Assembly: GCA_024398125.1 (NCBI GenBank)
Contig: JAKSJO010000010.1
Coordinates: 1 to 64,000, forward strand
Origin: Bacteroidales bacterium
Lineage (GTDB): Bacteria; Bacteroidota; Bacteroidia; Bacteroidales; UBA932
Length of the DNA: 64,000 nt
Direction: 5' to 3'
Part shown: piece after piece, positions 35,024-43,279 of the stretch
How the letters are laid out: every line of letters begins with the position of its first letter
Numbering within the stretch: position 1 is the first letter of the stretch
Notes under the pieces: model-generated
Seen by the model: only the letters and a program-made list of their open reading frames with translations
What the model was told of the DNA's origin: nothing
Databases searched by the model: none
Position numbers and translations under genes: made by a program

Positions 35024-35548
35024 CTACCTGCAGGGATGCTCTATCGTTACGGACCCCTTGAGTTCTTTTTTTCTGAACTCAGGATTGAATCCCTGTTCGA
35101 CGTAATTGAAGGTTGGGATGCTGATGTTGAAAGTGTTGCTCTTTCTATTGGACTTGAGGGTCAGGCGGTCATATTGATAATACTTCTTATCCGCCTCCGA
35201 ATAAGCCTTGAGTGACCAGCTGCCATTTCCCTCGTATGTCGCATAGTATATGCATGCTGTGACACTTTTTCCAGAAGACCCATCCTTCCTATCTGGGACG
35301 AAGAAAGGACCTTCCTCGTAACTTCCATACTGGGTAACGATGAAATTGAAGGAATAGCCATTCTCCCAGAAGTCATCCTTTCCGTCTGGTGGCGTCTGTA
35401 TAGGATTGCCGAGCCCGTCAATCGGCACTATCTTCAGGTCATACTCGTCAGTGTAGGTAATGATATCGATTTTTGAGCAGGACGAAGCAGTGCAGACGAG
35501 TACTGCAGTGATGAAAATAATCCATGCAAGTCTGTTTAAGAGTCTCAT
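35024..35548 (-). CDS. Hypothetical lipoprotein
   Basis: 174 aa with lipobox TASSC (Cys24). The mature part is rich in aromatic residues and charged beta-strand patterns (YDLKIVPIDGLGNPI, FNFIVTQYGSYEEGPFFVP), consistent with a surface or periplasmic beta-sandwich. Not recognised. It is separated from the downstream lipoprotein gene by 52 bp and from the C10-like gene by 149 bp that show no other feature. Confidence 0.6.
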   Translation of the reverse strand: MRLLNRLAWIIFITAVLVCTASSCSKIDIITYTDEYDLKIVPIDGLGNPIQTPPDGKDDFWENGYSFNFIVTQYGSYEEGPFFVPDRKDGSSGKSVTACIYYATYEGNGSWSLKAYSEADKKYYQYDRLTLKSNRKSNTFNISIPTFNYVEQGFNPEFRKKELKGSVTIEHPCR

Positions 35549-35697
35549 TGTATTCGGTAATATGTTATTAGAATAATAAATGTGTTCAGTCTGTCCCCTA
35601 CTTACTACTTTTCAAAGACGTTCTCTTCGTCGTATGTCTGCCTTGCAAGATGACTTGTTTGTCATTTACATTTTCATAATTCTATAAAAATACGGAA

Positions 35698-37008
35698 TTA
35701 ATTCGTATTCGAGAAATCATGAATGATGGCAGAATTAGATAATAAACTGTAGTTTAGCCCAAGAGAGGAGTCGATTGCATACCATGCATCGTCAGAGCAA
35801 TTATATGTGCACCATCGCATTCCGTACATGGCATAGTATGGTGATCCATATCTTCTTTCAAGATATCCCGGCATTTCTGTTCCGTCCGGACCTACATATT
35901 TGTAGTAGTATATGGTATCATCACGATACATTTTATAGGCGTCTATGAGGAAATAGTTTTGATGGTATTCGTAAATCGGGTCACCGTTGAACACAGCAGT
36001 AGTGACTACTCCCAATACTGGCATCTCATTTCCAAGGCTGTTGTCAATAGTTGATTTGAAGGCCGACATTCCACCGGAATTACTTCCAATGCTATTATCT
36101 ACTCCAAAGGATGAAATTGTCTCTGATAAGTTGTTGTACTCTGTCCAAATTACGCGATTGTAGTAAGTGGAGTTGGTTGCATGATAAATATAGTCAACTA
36201 AGAGTCCTCTATTGATACTACTCCATGAAAAACTGCCCAGGCCGCTTGGAGTAGACAGATTGAAACCTTTTTCATTATACAGGTATGTCAGCAATTGCGA
36301 TGCCGCTACATTTCCGGTACCGCTGAAGTACCAATCATTCAAGTCATAATCATACCCTTGAGTGTACGATTCTTGATACCAAGCAGTGGACAGCAAATGA
36401 TTTACCGTACGATATGTCGTGGTGGCATGCTCGACATGATCAAGGGTATAGTAACCAACTGGATTGACAGCCTTTGTATGTGGGTTAGCATCAATTTCGC
36501 AGGTGATCAGTTTCCAGAATAAGATGTTTTTCTCCGCATTTTCATTGCCTGTAACAATGTCTTTACCATCCTTCTGCATAGAGGCGATTGACTTCAATAC
36601 AGAGTTTAAAAAGGCACCCTCAGAAGTAGTAGATTCTTTTGGACTGAAGGATCCTTCGCTGCTCTGAGCCAATACTGGTCTGATTCTCTTGTCTGCAGAG
36701 ACTATCTCCCAACCTTCGTCATAGTTAATAGCATAAGCCTGCACGCCATCATCAATACCAAGCGGTATGATTTCAGGCCTCTGCTTCTTTTGTTCTTTGC
36801 CACATAATTGTTTATAATGAACATAAGAAGCAATATCATCTTCTCCAACATAATAATCGGTTGGCAAGGACGCTTTTGTATCTATCGTCAAGATGTCGTT
36901 TTCGATTGGATTATCGTAAGAAGACTCAGCAATTTCAACTGACACTTTCTGGCATGAAAGAGTCAGAATGATTGACAGGGCAATCAATAAGTAAGTTTTT
37001 GCGTTCAT
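35698..37008 (-). CDS. C10 (streptopain-like) peptidase homologue lacking catalytic Cys and His
   Basis: 436 aa with lipobox TLSC (Cys19). Residues 90-122 match the C10 propeptide pattern (AYAINYDEGWEIVSADKRIRPVLA). In the peptidase domain the nucleophile block, normally GCVATAxAQ, reads TGNVAASQLL with Asn233 in place of Cys. The His block, normally HAWVIDGY, reads NYFLIDAY with Asn351 in place of His. The fold seems kept, the catalysis lost. Possibly a binding protein, decoy or inhibitor. Low GC and a run of envelope proteins around it suggest accessory DNA. Confidence 0.7.
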   Translation of the reverse strand: MNAKTYLLIALSIILTLSCQKVSVEIAESSYDNPIENDILTIDTKASLPTDYYVGEDDIASYVHYKQLCGKEQKKQRPEIIPLGIDDGVQAYAINYDEGWEIVSADKRIRPVLAQSSEGSFSPKESTTSEGAFLNSVLKSIASMQKDGKDIVTGNENAEKNILFWKLITCEIDANPHTKAVNPVGYYTLDHVEHATTTYRTVNHLLSTAWYQESYTQGYDYDLNDWYFSGTGNVAASQLLTYLYNEKGFNLSTPSGLGSFSWSSINRGLLVDYIYHATNSTYYNRVIWTEYNNLSETISSFGVDNSIGSNSGGMSAFKSTIDNSLGNEMPVLGVVTTAVFNGDPIYEYHQNYFLIDAYKMYRDDTIYYYKYVGPDGTEMPGYLERRYGSPYYAMYGMRWCTYNCSDDAWYAIDSSLGLNYSLLSNSAIIHDFSNTN

Positions 37009-37043
37009 GTGAATGTGATTAGTTAGTTAATTAATTATGAGAC

Positions 37044-37067
37044 GATTATCCAACCGTTTGGATAATC
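37044..37067 (-). terminator. Hairpin between the 709-aa gene and the C10-like gene
   Basis: GATTATCCAA and TTGGATAATC form a perfect 10-bp stem with a CCGT loop, 9 bp after the stop of the upstream minus-strand gene. There is no T-run, so it may be a weak terminator or a processing hairpin that separates the two genes. Confidence 0.45.
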
Positions 37068-37076
37068 TATCGGCAA

Positions 37077-39206
37077 TTATTTCACAAAATCTCTCTCGAA
37101 AGCTCCTGCAGCATAGCACATGGCATTATAAATAGGAGCACACTCCCGACGTGGATCGGCAACAGTGTTCTTTATTTCTGCCATGTATGCTTTGTCTTCA
37201 TCGTTCATCAAGTCAACCAAGAGGAACATGGATAGCAAATCTTTGTCAAAAAGCTTCTCGTAAACCAAAGGCAGCGCGTTTTTCCCTATTGCTATGCAAT
37301 ACTCCAGTAACTGGTTGTATTCCGCATTCTGTTTATAGAAATATGGGTTGCTGTGAATCTGTATATCCCGCTCTTGACATCTTTCCTTCCACTTGGTATA
37401 AAGATTTGAATATATCTCAACAACATCTTCACGAATGTAATTGCGGATATAGGATGAGATGATGGAAGAGTCATAATCGAGGGAGACAAGTGGTTCCAGG
37501 ACGCCTCTCGTGGACAGTGAATTACTGCTGTTGTTTGGCTTATAATAGTAGGCGATGACACCATAATTGACGGACATCAATGCCTCTTTCGGGTGCATTA
37601 TTCTTTCATTAGCTCCCATCTTGCTCTCCCAGTCATATCCATGAGGATAGTTGCTCATAGAATTGTTTCTGATCGAGGCATGGGTGAACACATCATCTTT
37701 TGCCCACAGAGCAACGCCCGCATTGGAACTGCTTGCGCCCGTTCTGGTGTATCCACGCATCATGTAGAAATGATCAAAGGAACCTAATGGATTGCCTTCG
37801 ATGTAATGACTGGATGTAATGTCGAGAGGCCATTCCCAATACTCCATTATATCTCCAGTCCAGCTGATGCAGTTATAGTTGGTTGAAGCTTCATCAGTGA
37901 CGATTGCATCGTCATAATAGAGCCTTGGGTAAGTTCCAAGGAAAACAGCATTCCACCGATTTGCAAGGGCAGAAGGCAATCTTTGATAGACATCGCAGAT
38001 TCCATCAGGTGTGTTAGGATTCGTGGAGAACAGATGTAGTTCATTGATGCTTGTGTTATGCGGCAGAGAACAGCGAGAATCGTTTCCCCATGAATAGATT
38101 CCAGACCCCGAATAATTATCGTTTATGTATTTAACATCATATGGAGTCGAATTGCCGCTGCAAAGATACATTGTCGGATTACAGCCTGCGGTGGTATTAC
38201 ACGTGAAGTAGTTTACATTTCCAGTCGAGTAAATAGACCGAGATTGTGTGCTTATATTGTAACCAGAAGCGACGCAGTTGCTGTAAGTAGTCGTATGTCC
38301 ATTATGAGTCAATGATATGACGCCTGTCTGACTGCCCTGTTGGCCGGATCTCCTTAGGTGAACTGTGTAGTTGCCGTTTGGCATGGTGGCCGACACCATT
38401 GAAGATGTTGATGAGAGGATATATGATTTTGTGAATACTGCATCCTTGAACACGTCAACGATAATCGGATCATTAAACCCGGCTACCCGTCGGATTGTGA
38501 AACTGCTGTTATTTGTTATTACCATGTCCAATGTCGTGCTATACATAATCGGACATGAAATATCATATTGGTAGTTTGTTGGATATAATGACGATGCAGA
38601 TTGGGCAATGCTGCTGCCCCCTGCGTTGATGTCGTCAATGAGTCGATGATAATTGTCTAAAGAAAGGCTACATTCATTCTCATTCTGCGAAATGACGATG
38701 TCACGTACCTGAGGTACTTCATAAGCAGAAGAAATGAATGAGATTGTATTAGTTCCGCTGGACAGATAGACTGGCTGCTGGCCGGTTCTGCCATTATCAA
38801 ATCTCATTATCTGCCATCCCAATCCTTCAGAATTCACTGAACGGCATTCCTCTCCTCCATTGAAGCGCACTGTGAAAGAGGCGTCATCGGCAGGCATAGC
38901 CATTATAGACAGATAATAAAGGCCTTCTTCATTGACATCGAATGAATAGGTAACCACAGGCCATCCCTCGCTGTTGACTGTAATAGTCTTATTGTGTGAA
39001 ATGGTCTTCCCGTTCAAAACCAGAGGAGCAATTGAATCTTTGTCAGATGCTTTTGTCATAATTGCCCCGGATTGTTTTAATTCCGTTAAGGAATCCGGCT
39101 CTATTGATTGACAGGCCGGCATTGTAAACGCCATTGAGAAAAAAACCACAGGAATAGCGAAAGCCGTCATCCTGCGTTGATTGAGAAATGAAGTAGATGA
39201 TAGCAT
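37077..39206 (-). CDS. Secreted lipoprotein with putative papain-like (NC...TH) domain
   Basis: 709 aa. A signal sequence leads to a lipobox at Cys32 (TMPAC). Residues 60-175 form a beta-sandwich-like region, 215-300 a second one. From about 440 the sequence shows Tyr-Asn-Cys446-Ile-Ser-Trp, then FTHAS with His509, and DWESKMG around 525-531. That order of Cys, His and SKxG is seen in uncharacterised bacterial domains thought to be cysteine-hydrolase-like. The C-terminal 150 residues are helical. Function unknown. Confidence 0.6.
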   Translation of the reverse strand: MLSSTSFLNQRRMTAFAIPVVFFSMAFTMPACQSIEPDSLTELKQSGAIMTKASDKDSIAPLVLNGKTISHNKTITVNSEGWPVVTYSFDVNEEGLYYLSIMAMPADDASFTVRFNGGEECRSVNSEGLGWQIMRFDNGRTGQQPVYLSSGTNTISFISSAYEVPQVRDIVISQNENECSLSLDNYHRLIDDINAGGSSIAQSASSLYPTNYQYDISCPIMYSTTLDMVITNNSSFTIRRVAGFNDPIIVDVFKDAVFTKSYILSSTSSMVSATMPNGNYTVHLRRSGQQGSQTGVISLTHNGHTTTYSNCVASGYNISTQSRSIYSTGNVNYFTCNTTAGCNPTMYLCSGNSTPYDVKYINDNYSGSGIYSWGNDSRCSLPHNTSINELHLFSTNPNTPDGICDVYQRLPSALANRWNAVFLGTYPRLYYDDAIVTDEASTNYNCISWTGDIMEYWEWPLDITSSHYIEGNPLGSFDHFYMMRGYTRTGASSSNAGVALWAKDDVFTHASIRNNSMSNYPHGYDWESKMGANERIMHPKEALMSVNYGVIAYYYKPNNSSNSLSTRGVLEPLVSLDYDSSIISSYIRNYIREDVVEIYSNLYTKWKERCQERDIQIHSNPYFYKQNAEYNQLLEYCIAIGKNALPLVYEKLFDKDLLSMFLLVDLMNDEDKAYMAEIKNTVADPRRECAPIYNAMCYAAGAFERDFVK

Positions 39207-39320
39207 AGTGTTTATATAGACTCACAATTAGGAGAACAAAGAGACGGGTATAATGGCAATTATGGCTCGCAAGGAATCATAAGCCAATGGTATCGATTAT
39301 TTTTATGAGTGTTTATTGTT

Positions 39321-39351
39321 GGGAATCGATCCATCGGATGGACCGATTCCC
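39321..39351. repeat. Intergenic inverted repeat
   Basis: GGGAATCG pairs with CGATTCCC, and after one mismatch TCCA pairs with TGGA around a 5-nt loop. It lies between the 709-aa gene and the DUF3244 gene, about 60 bp downstream of the latter's stop. No T-run follows on either strand, so a terminator role is possible but weak. Confidence 0.45.
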
Positions 39352-39409
39352 GTGGCATATACTTTAGAAAATAACATTCAATAAATTACCGACATGATTG
39401 CGAATGGCT

Positions 39410-39805
39410 CTAGGATTTTGAGATTGTTACGTAAGCAATGAGGGTAGGAGTTGTCATAAACAGGTAGAATGTTCCGCTGACAGACGGCAGGGGCATAGTG
39501 AAGATTCCTGAACCGCTGATAGACTGATGGCTGATTATCGCACCGTTTACATTTGTCAGGTCCAGTTCGGCCGTGCGTTCCTGGTCGTAGGTGATGATGA
39601 GAGAGTTACTCTTTTCGTCGTATTCAATGTGGAACGGAAATAGATAGGCTCTATCATCTCCTGTGTCTGACCTATTGTCTTGTATTATTTCTACAGTTGA
39701 AATAGTAGGATTATCGTCTAATACTCCAATGTTGGAACCTTTCGCCTCTAATCCAATTATTGTGGCGCAAATTAAGGAAGCTATATGTAATATTGTCTTT
39801 TTCAT
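39410..39805 (-). CDS. DUF3244-like secreted protein
   Basis: 131 aa, signal peptide ending LEAKG. The mature part (AELDLTNVNGAIISHQ ... TFYLFMTTPTLIAYVTISKS) is a single beta-sandwich reminiscent of DUF3244 and of the C-terminal sorting domains of type IX secretion, here without any partner domain. DUF3244 proteins often accompany secreted peptidases in Bacteroidales. A run of nine G residues lies 63 nt upstream of its start. Confidence 0.65.
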   Translation of the reverse strand: MKKTILHIASLICATIIGLEAKGSNIGVLDDNPTISTVEIIQDNRSDTGDDRAYLFPFHIEYDEKSNSLIITYDQERTAELDLTNVNGAIISHQSISGSGIFTMPLPSVSGTFYLFMTTPTLIAYVTISKS

Positions 39806-39867
39806 AATGTCTTTTTAACATAGTAAGTCTTAATAAGAGTTGTATACGTCTAAGTATCAGCACTTTA

Positions 39868-39876
39868 CCCCCCCCC
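39868..39876 (-). repeat. Homopolymeric G9/C9 tract upstream of the DUF3244 gene
   Basis: Nine C on the plus strand (G9 on the coding strand) lie 63-71 nt upstream of the ATG at 39805, in otherwise AT-rich DNA. Such tracts can change length by slippage and shift promoter spacing. The rest of the 469-bp gap 39806-40274 holds only the terminator of the TPR gene. Confidence 0.6.
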
Positions 39877-40141
39877 TGTCGGCTATTGAGACCATATTGG
39901 AGTCTTGTATCCCTTTCCAGGATTGCTGCAATGACTTCTCATCTCTTGAATTAATGACTTTTGTGCGATTGATGCTTAACATTATTCGAGGTTTTTGATA
40001 TGTCAAAGTTGCGTATCATATACCCGAATTCAAAATAAATACTTTCAGTATTGCTTATGTAAGTACTTCATAATCAAATGGTAATTTAATAAAAGTTTCA
40101 GCTTGTGGGTAGAACTTTTGTTCATGACTCTTTCGGTCGAT

Positions 40142-40169
40142 AAAAAAGGCTGACCATTATTGGCCAACC
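40142..40169 (-). terminator. Terminator of the TPR regulator gene
   Basis: On the minus strand GGTTGGCC and GGTCAGCC pair (two G-T wobbles) around AATAAT and are followed by six T, about 105 nt after the stop codon. Confidence 0.7.
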
Positions 40170-40274
40170 TCGTTGTTTGCTCTTCTTTGTGAGAGGACAG
40201 TTATTCATGATTCCGAATTCTCGATTATCAGAGACTTATCTTGACTTTTTGTCAACCCTTTTCAAGATGCTTAA

Positions 40275-41903
40275 CTATTTAGACATGCATTGATACTGCT
40301 CGAATAGAGTTCTTATATATTTTGAAAGCGTAGTGTCGAATTTGGACAATCCGAATTTCTGGCGGATAAGACTAGAATAATTGTATGCATTATTAGATGA
40401 GAAAACATATCCTGCAATATCTTTTCCATTTAATCCTAGTAAGTAAAGGCAACAAAATCCTATTTCCCAGGTGGTAAGATCATGCTTTTTCAGGAATCTG
40501 ACGAAATCGGGATGACTTAATGAATATTGCATGGCGAGGCTTATGATGAAACCATCTCGGTCTTCTACGAGAGAATCAATGGTGGATCTGGAATGTCTTG
40601 CCAGACGTTGGCTATCAGTCATCCTGCCGATAAGGACGTCATTTAATGCTTTGATTCTATCGGACAGGAGTTCGGCCATTTCTTCGGATATCTGTGTCCC
40701 ACTCTCAAGCAGCTTTTCTAGCTCAAGCTTTTCTTTTCTTGCTTCCTGCAGTGCCCGATGCATTTGATGTTGACGCTTACCTTGTTGAATTATGACTAGA
40801 AACGCTGTTAATGTAAGGAGGATGAAAAAAAATGTAGTTATCCAGAATCTATATGTCGCTGCGACTTCATTCCTTGTGGCGATTATCCGTTCTTCAAGGA
40901 TTCTTGCATCTGAAGATAAAATACTCGACTCGTATTTGTCTCTTTCTGACAACAACCTAGACATGGAAACCATGGCGTTTTGATAGTCTCCGGAAAGTGA
41001 GTCAATCATATAGTGCCTATGCTCATACTCCTTCGACCCAAACACTTCCTGTCCATAAGAGACGGATGTGTTCAATGCCTCTAACGCAGCTTCCGGATCC
41101 CCTTTGCTGATGTGGTAATCCGTATATGCTATGTATGGTTGATTGGCAGGACTGATTCCGGAAGAAAGACATTCGGAGTAGATGCTGTCAACATCTGGTT
41201 TTCCGTCCAACATAGAATAGGTCAATAACAGCCTGTAGTATTGTCCTTTACGGTAATCATTAATCTTATCCCATACCGGCTCAATTTGGGCCAGGTAAAA
41301 ATAAGCACTGTCTTTTTCGTTAAGAATCCTATATTTTGAACTGCATGACAACAGAGCCGTGGCAAGTCCACGGTAATCATCGACCATCCTGCTGTGCTGT
41401 TCTGCGGCAAGCGAGGCATTGAGCGCTTTATCCCATTCAAACTTGTCGGAGTAAAGCTGGCTTTTCTTGATATAGTATCGCCCGGCAAAGAGATGATCCT
41501 TGGCCTTCTTCGTGAATTGCTCACCCCGGATTATCATATCCAGCGCGGCGTCCGACTCTCCGGCGTTCTCGAGGATCCGGGCGTGGTAGTAGGCGGTCTT
41601 GAGCTTGTCGTCGGCGCTGCCGTGACGGGCAAAGTATTTCACGGCCGGGGCGATGAGGGAGTCGGTGGTAAGGTCGATGTATTTCTTGTCCAGTGCCATT
41701 GACTTGAGAAGGCTGTAGCGAGCCGCCTCCCTGCGGTTCAGTGTGACGGTGTCCAGCGATTCGAGTATGGTGTAGGCTTGTTCGTGGTTGCCCTCCATAA
41801 GAGCCGCTGCCTCGGAGAGAGCCTCGTCTACGCCGGAGGATGACCTCTGGCACGATGCGGCGAGAAGGATGAAGGCGAGTATAAAAAGATGAATTTTTTT
41901 CAT
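40275..41903 (-). CDS. Membrane TPR protein with C-terminal helix-turn-helix, putative regulator
   Basis: 542 aa from the ATG at 41903 (MKKIHLFILAFILLAASC, a lipoprotein-type signal); a GTG eight codons earlier is less likely. Helical TPR-like repeats fill about 30-330, a membrane segment lies at about 345-365 (FWITTFFFILLTLTAFLVII), then a coiled coil, and a C-terminal HTH-like region (TTWEIGFCCLYLLGLNGKDIA ... IRQKFGL). Bacteroidota use such one-protein sensors with DNA-binding tails. The divergent neighbour is a likely target. Confidence 0.7.
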   Translation of the reverse strand: MKKIHLFILAFILLAASCQRSSSGVDEALSEAAALMEGNHEQAYTILESLDTVTLNRREAARYSLLKSMALDKKYIDLTTDSLIAPAVKYFARHGSADDKLKTAYYHARILENAGESDAALDMIIRGEQFTKKAKDHLFAGRYYIKKSQLYSDKFEWDKALNASLAAEQHSRMVDDYRGLATALLSCSSKYRILNEKDSAYFYLAQIEPVWDKINDYRKGQYYRLLLTYSMLDGKPDVDSIYSECLSSGISPANQPYIAYTDYHISKGDPEAALEALNTSVSYGQEVFGSKEYEHRHYMIDSLSGDYQNAMVSMSRLLSERDKYESSILSSDARILEERIIATRNEVAATYRFWITTFFFILLTLTAFLVIIQQGKRQHQMHRALQEARKEKLELEKLLESGTQISEEMAELLSDRIKALNDVLIGRMTDSQRLARHSRSTIDSLVEDRDGFIISLAMQYSLSHPDFVRFLKKHDLTTWEIGFCCLYLLGLNGKDIAGYVFSSNNAYNYSSLIRQKFGLSKFDTTLSKYIRTLFEQYQCMSK

Positions 41904-41925
41904 GAAATCGGGTTGATAATACTTC

Positions 41926-41956
41926 ACAATTTACCAACTATTATGTCCACTTCAAA
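41926..41956 (-). promoter_or_regulatory. Candidate promoter of the TPR regulator
   Basis: Minus strand: TTTG (41956-41953), 19-bp spacer, TAAATTGT (41933-41926), two mismatches to the -7 consensus. Confidence 0.4.
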
Positions 41957-42063
41957 AAATAAAGTCTCATTTTGGAAAACTTAACAATATGGTAATCAAT
42001 GCTGCAAAATGTAATAGTTTCCATCGTCCCTGTGTGATACCACCGGCTTTGCACATTTCTTGC

Positions 42064-42071
42064 TACCTTTG
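42064..42071 (+). promoter_or_regulatory. -7 box implying a leaderless transcript
   Basis: TACCTTTG matches TAnnTTTG. If its last G is -7, transcription starts at 42078, exactly the A of the start codon of the downstream gene. Confidence 0.5.
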
Positions 42072-42077
42072 TGAGGT

Positions 42078-42917
42078 ATGCGTCATTGGGTGTTCATATT
42101 GGTGCTGATGCTTTCTGGGCTTTCGTTGAGGGCGCAGGAGGTGACTGTGCGGCAGGATACCACGTCCACCAGAATGGTCCGTGAGAGAAATACAGTCGGT
42201 AGCGAAATAAGCGGTCAGGGGTCTGCGGAGAAGGGTAATGGGGCTGAATCCAGCGTGATTTCCACATTTGAGGGAGAACCGGCCTGGGGACAGTTTGGAG
42301 AACTGGAGACTGATGCGGCAGAGTCGTTGGCGGCACCGCATTTCACACCGATAGTTGTCGAGCCGCCCAAGGTGCCGTCATGGCTGTATGGTGGATCCTC
42401 AAAGAGCAGCTACATTGGATTGGGGACAGTCGCCAATGTCAACATGGGTTACCGTGGCGGCTATGGACCGCTTTCATACAGTGTCGGAGTCGGAGTGGAC
42501 AAGTACATGTTCAACTATACCACAGCAAACAATCCATATTTCAGCGGCGCGGTGAACTACGCTTTCAATGAAAATTGGTCCGTGTCAGCCTTCGGACAGT
42601 ATGCATTCAATCCTGTCTTCATCTCCATGCAGGCATATCCATTCGTGACGACCTCCAGATATGGCGCTACCATCAACTACCAGAACGACAACTGGGGACT
42701 GCAGGTCGGCGCAAAGAGAGAGTTCGACCCATATACTCAGCGCTGGGAAATGTATCCGATCGTCGTCCCTACTATCCGCATCGGGGATGTCAAGGTTGGT
42801 GTCGATGTCGGCCCGATGATGAAGCAGGGCTATATGATGATGCAGAACCGTCATAATCCGCCGCCGCCACCTCCGGCCGAAGGAGGATTCCGCGGATATC
42901 CGACAGTAGGGCGTTGA
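42078..42917 (+). CDS. Hypothetical secreted or outer-membrane protein
   Basis: 279 aa, signal peptide ending LSLRAQ. After a low-complexity linker to about residue 85, alternating strands (SYIGLGTVANVNMGYRG, LSYSVGVGVDKYMF, WSVSAFGQYAFNP, YGATINYQNDNWGLQVGAK) look like a small beta-barrel. The tail has a Met-rich stretch and six prolines before FRGYPTVGR. No known family. It is divergent from the TPR regulator and likely controlled by it. Confidence 0.6.
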   Translation: MRHWVFILVLMLSGLSLRAQEVTVRQDTTSTRMVRERNTVGSEISGQGSAEKGNGAESSVISTFEGEPAWGQFGELETDAAESLAAPHFTPIVVEPPKVPSWLYGGSSKSSYIGLGTVANVNMGYRGGYGPLSYSVGVGVDKYMFNYTTANNPYFSGAVNYAFNENWSVSAFGQYAFNPVFISMQAYPFVTTSRYGATINYQNDNWGLQVGAKREFDPYTQRWEMYPIVVPTIRIGDVKVGVDVGPMMKQGYMMMQNRHNPPPPPPAEGGFRGYPTVGR

Positions 42918-42970
42918 CCCCGGAGCCGCCGCATTCCGCATAAACTCGTGAAGAATATTTGAAGAATGGG

Positions 42971-43001
42971 TTTGAAATGTGCTTGATGTGGTCTATATTT
43001 G
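42971..43001 (+). promoter_or_regulatory. Full-consensus promoter with no gene downstream
   Basis: TTTG (42971-42974), 19-bp spacer, TATATTTG (42994-43001): the best match to the Bacteroidota vegetative promoter in the window. Predicted start near 43008. What follows for 250 bp on this strand has no normal gene. Confidence 0.7.
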
Positions 43002-43007
43002 GAATGC

Positions 43008-43255
43008 AAACCAACAACCAAAACACACACCTGATGCAAGCACAACTCCTTTATGACCGGCAATCCCGGCCGTCTTCCCTTGTACAGAGATAGGATTCAG
43101 CAACACGTGAAGTCGATGATGGAAACATCACCGACACAGTTATCATATAGTAATGTCTGGTCCTGTCAATCTGGAATTCTCGTAGAAGAATCATTCGTGG
43201 TTATATGGTATTGATAGAACCAGCAGAGGCTGACCGTAATGGCCAGCCTCTTTTT
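43008..43255 (+). ncRNA. Candidate structured small RNA (about 248 nt)
   Basis: Bounded by a consensus promoter and a terminator. After an unstructured A/C-rich 5' end there is a bulged hairpin (43055-43074), then GTCG-A-TGATG-GAAA-CATCA-C-CGAC (43112-43135), a 9-bp stem with one mismatch and a GNRA tetraloop, then the terminator. The only small frame is a 19-codon one at 43034-43093 (ATG to TAG) ending LVQR. Not recognised as 6S, SRP, tmRNA or RNase P. It fills the 362-bp gap between the barrel-like gene and the DPP4-like gene. Confidence 0.5.
43226..43255 (+). terminator. Terminator of the candidate small RNA
   Basis: GAGGCTG pairs with CAGCCTC, with an A-C mismatch and two more pairs around GTAAT, followed by five T. 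It can also serve the convergent DPP4-like operon, which ends at 43280. Confidence 0.8.
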
Positions 43256-43279
43256 CATCAAATATGGAATGAAGATTGA

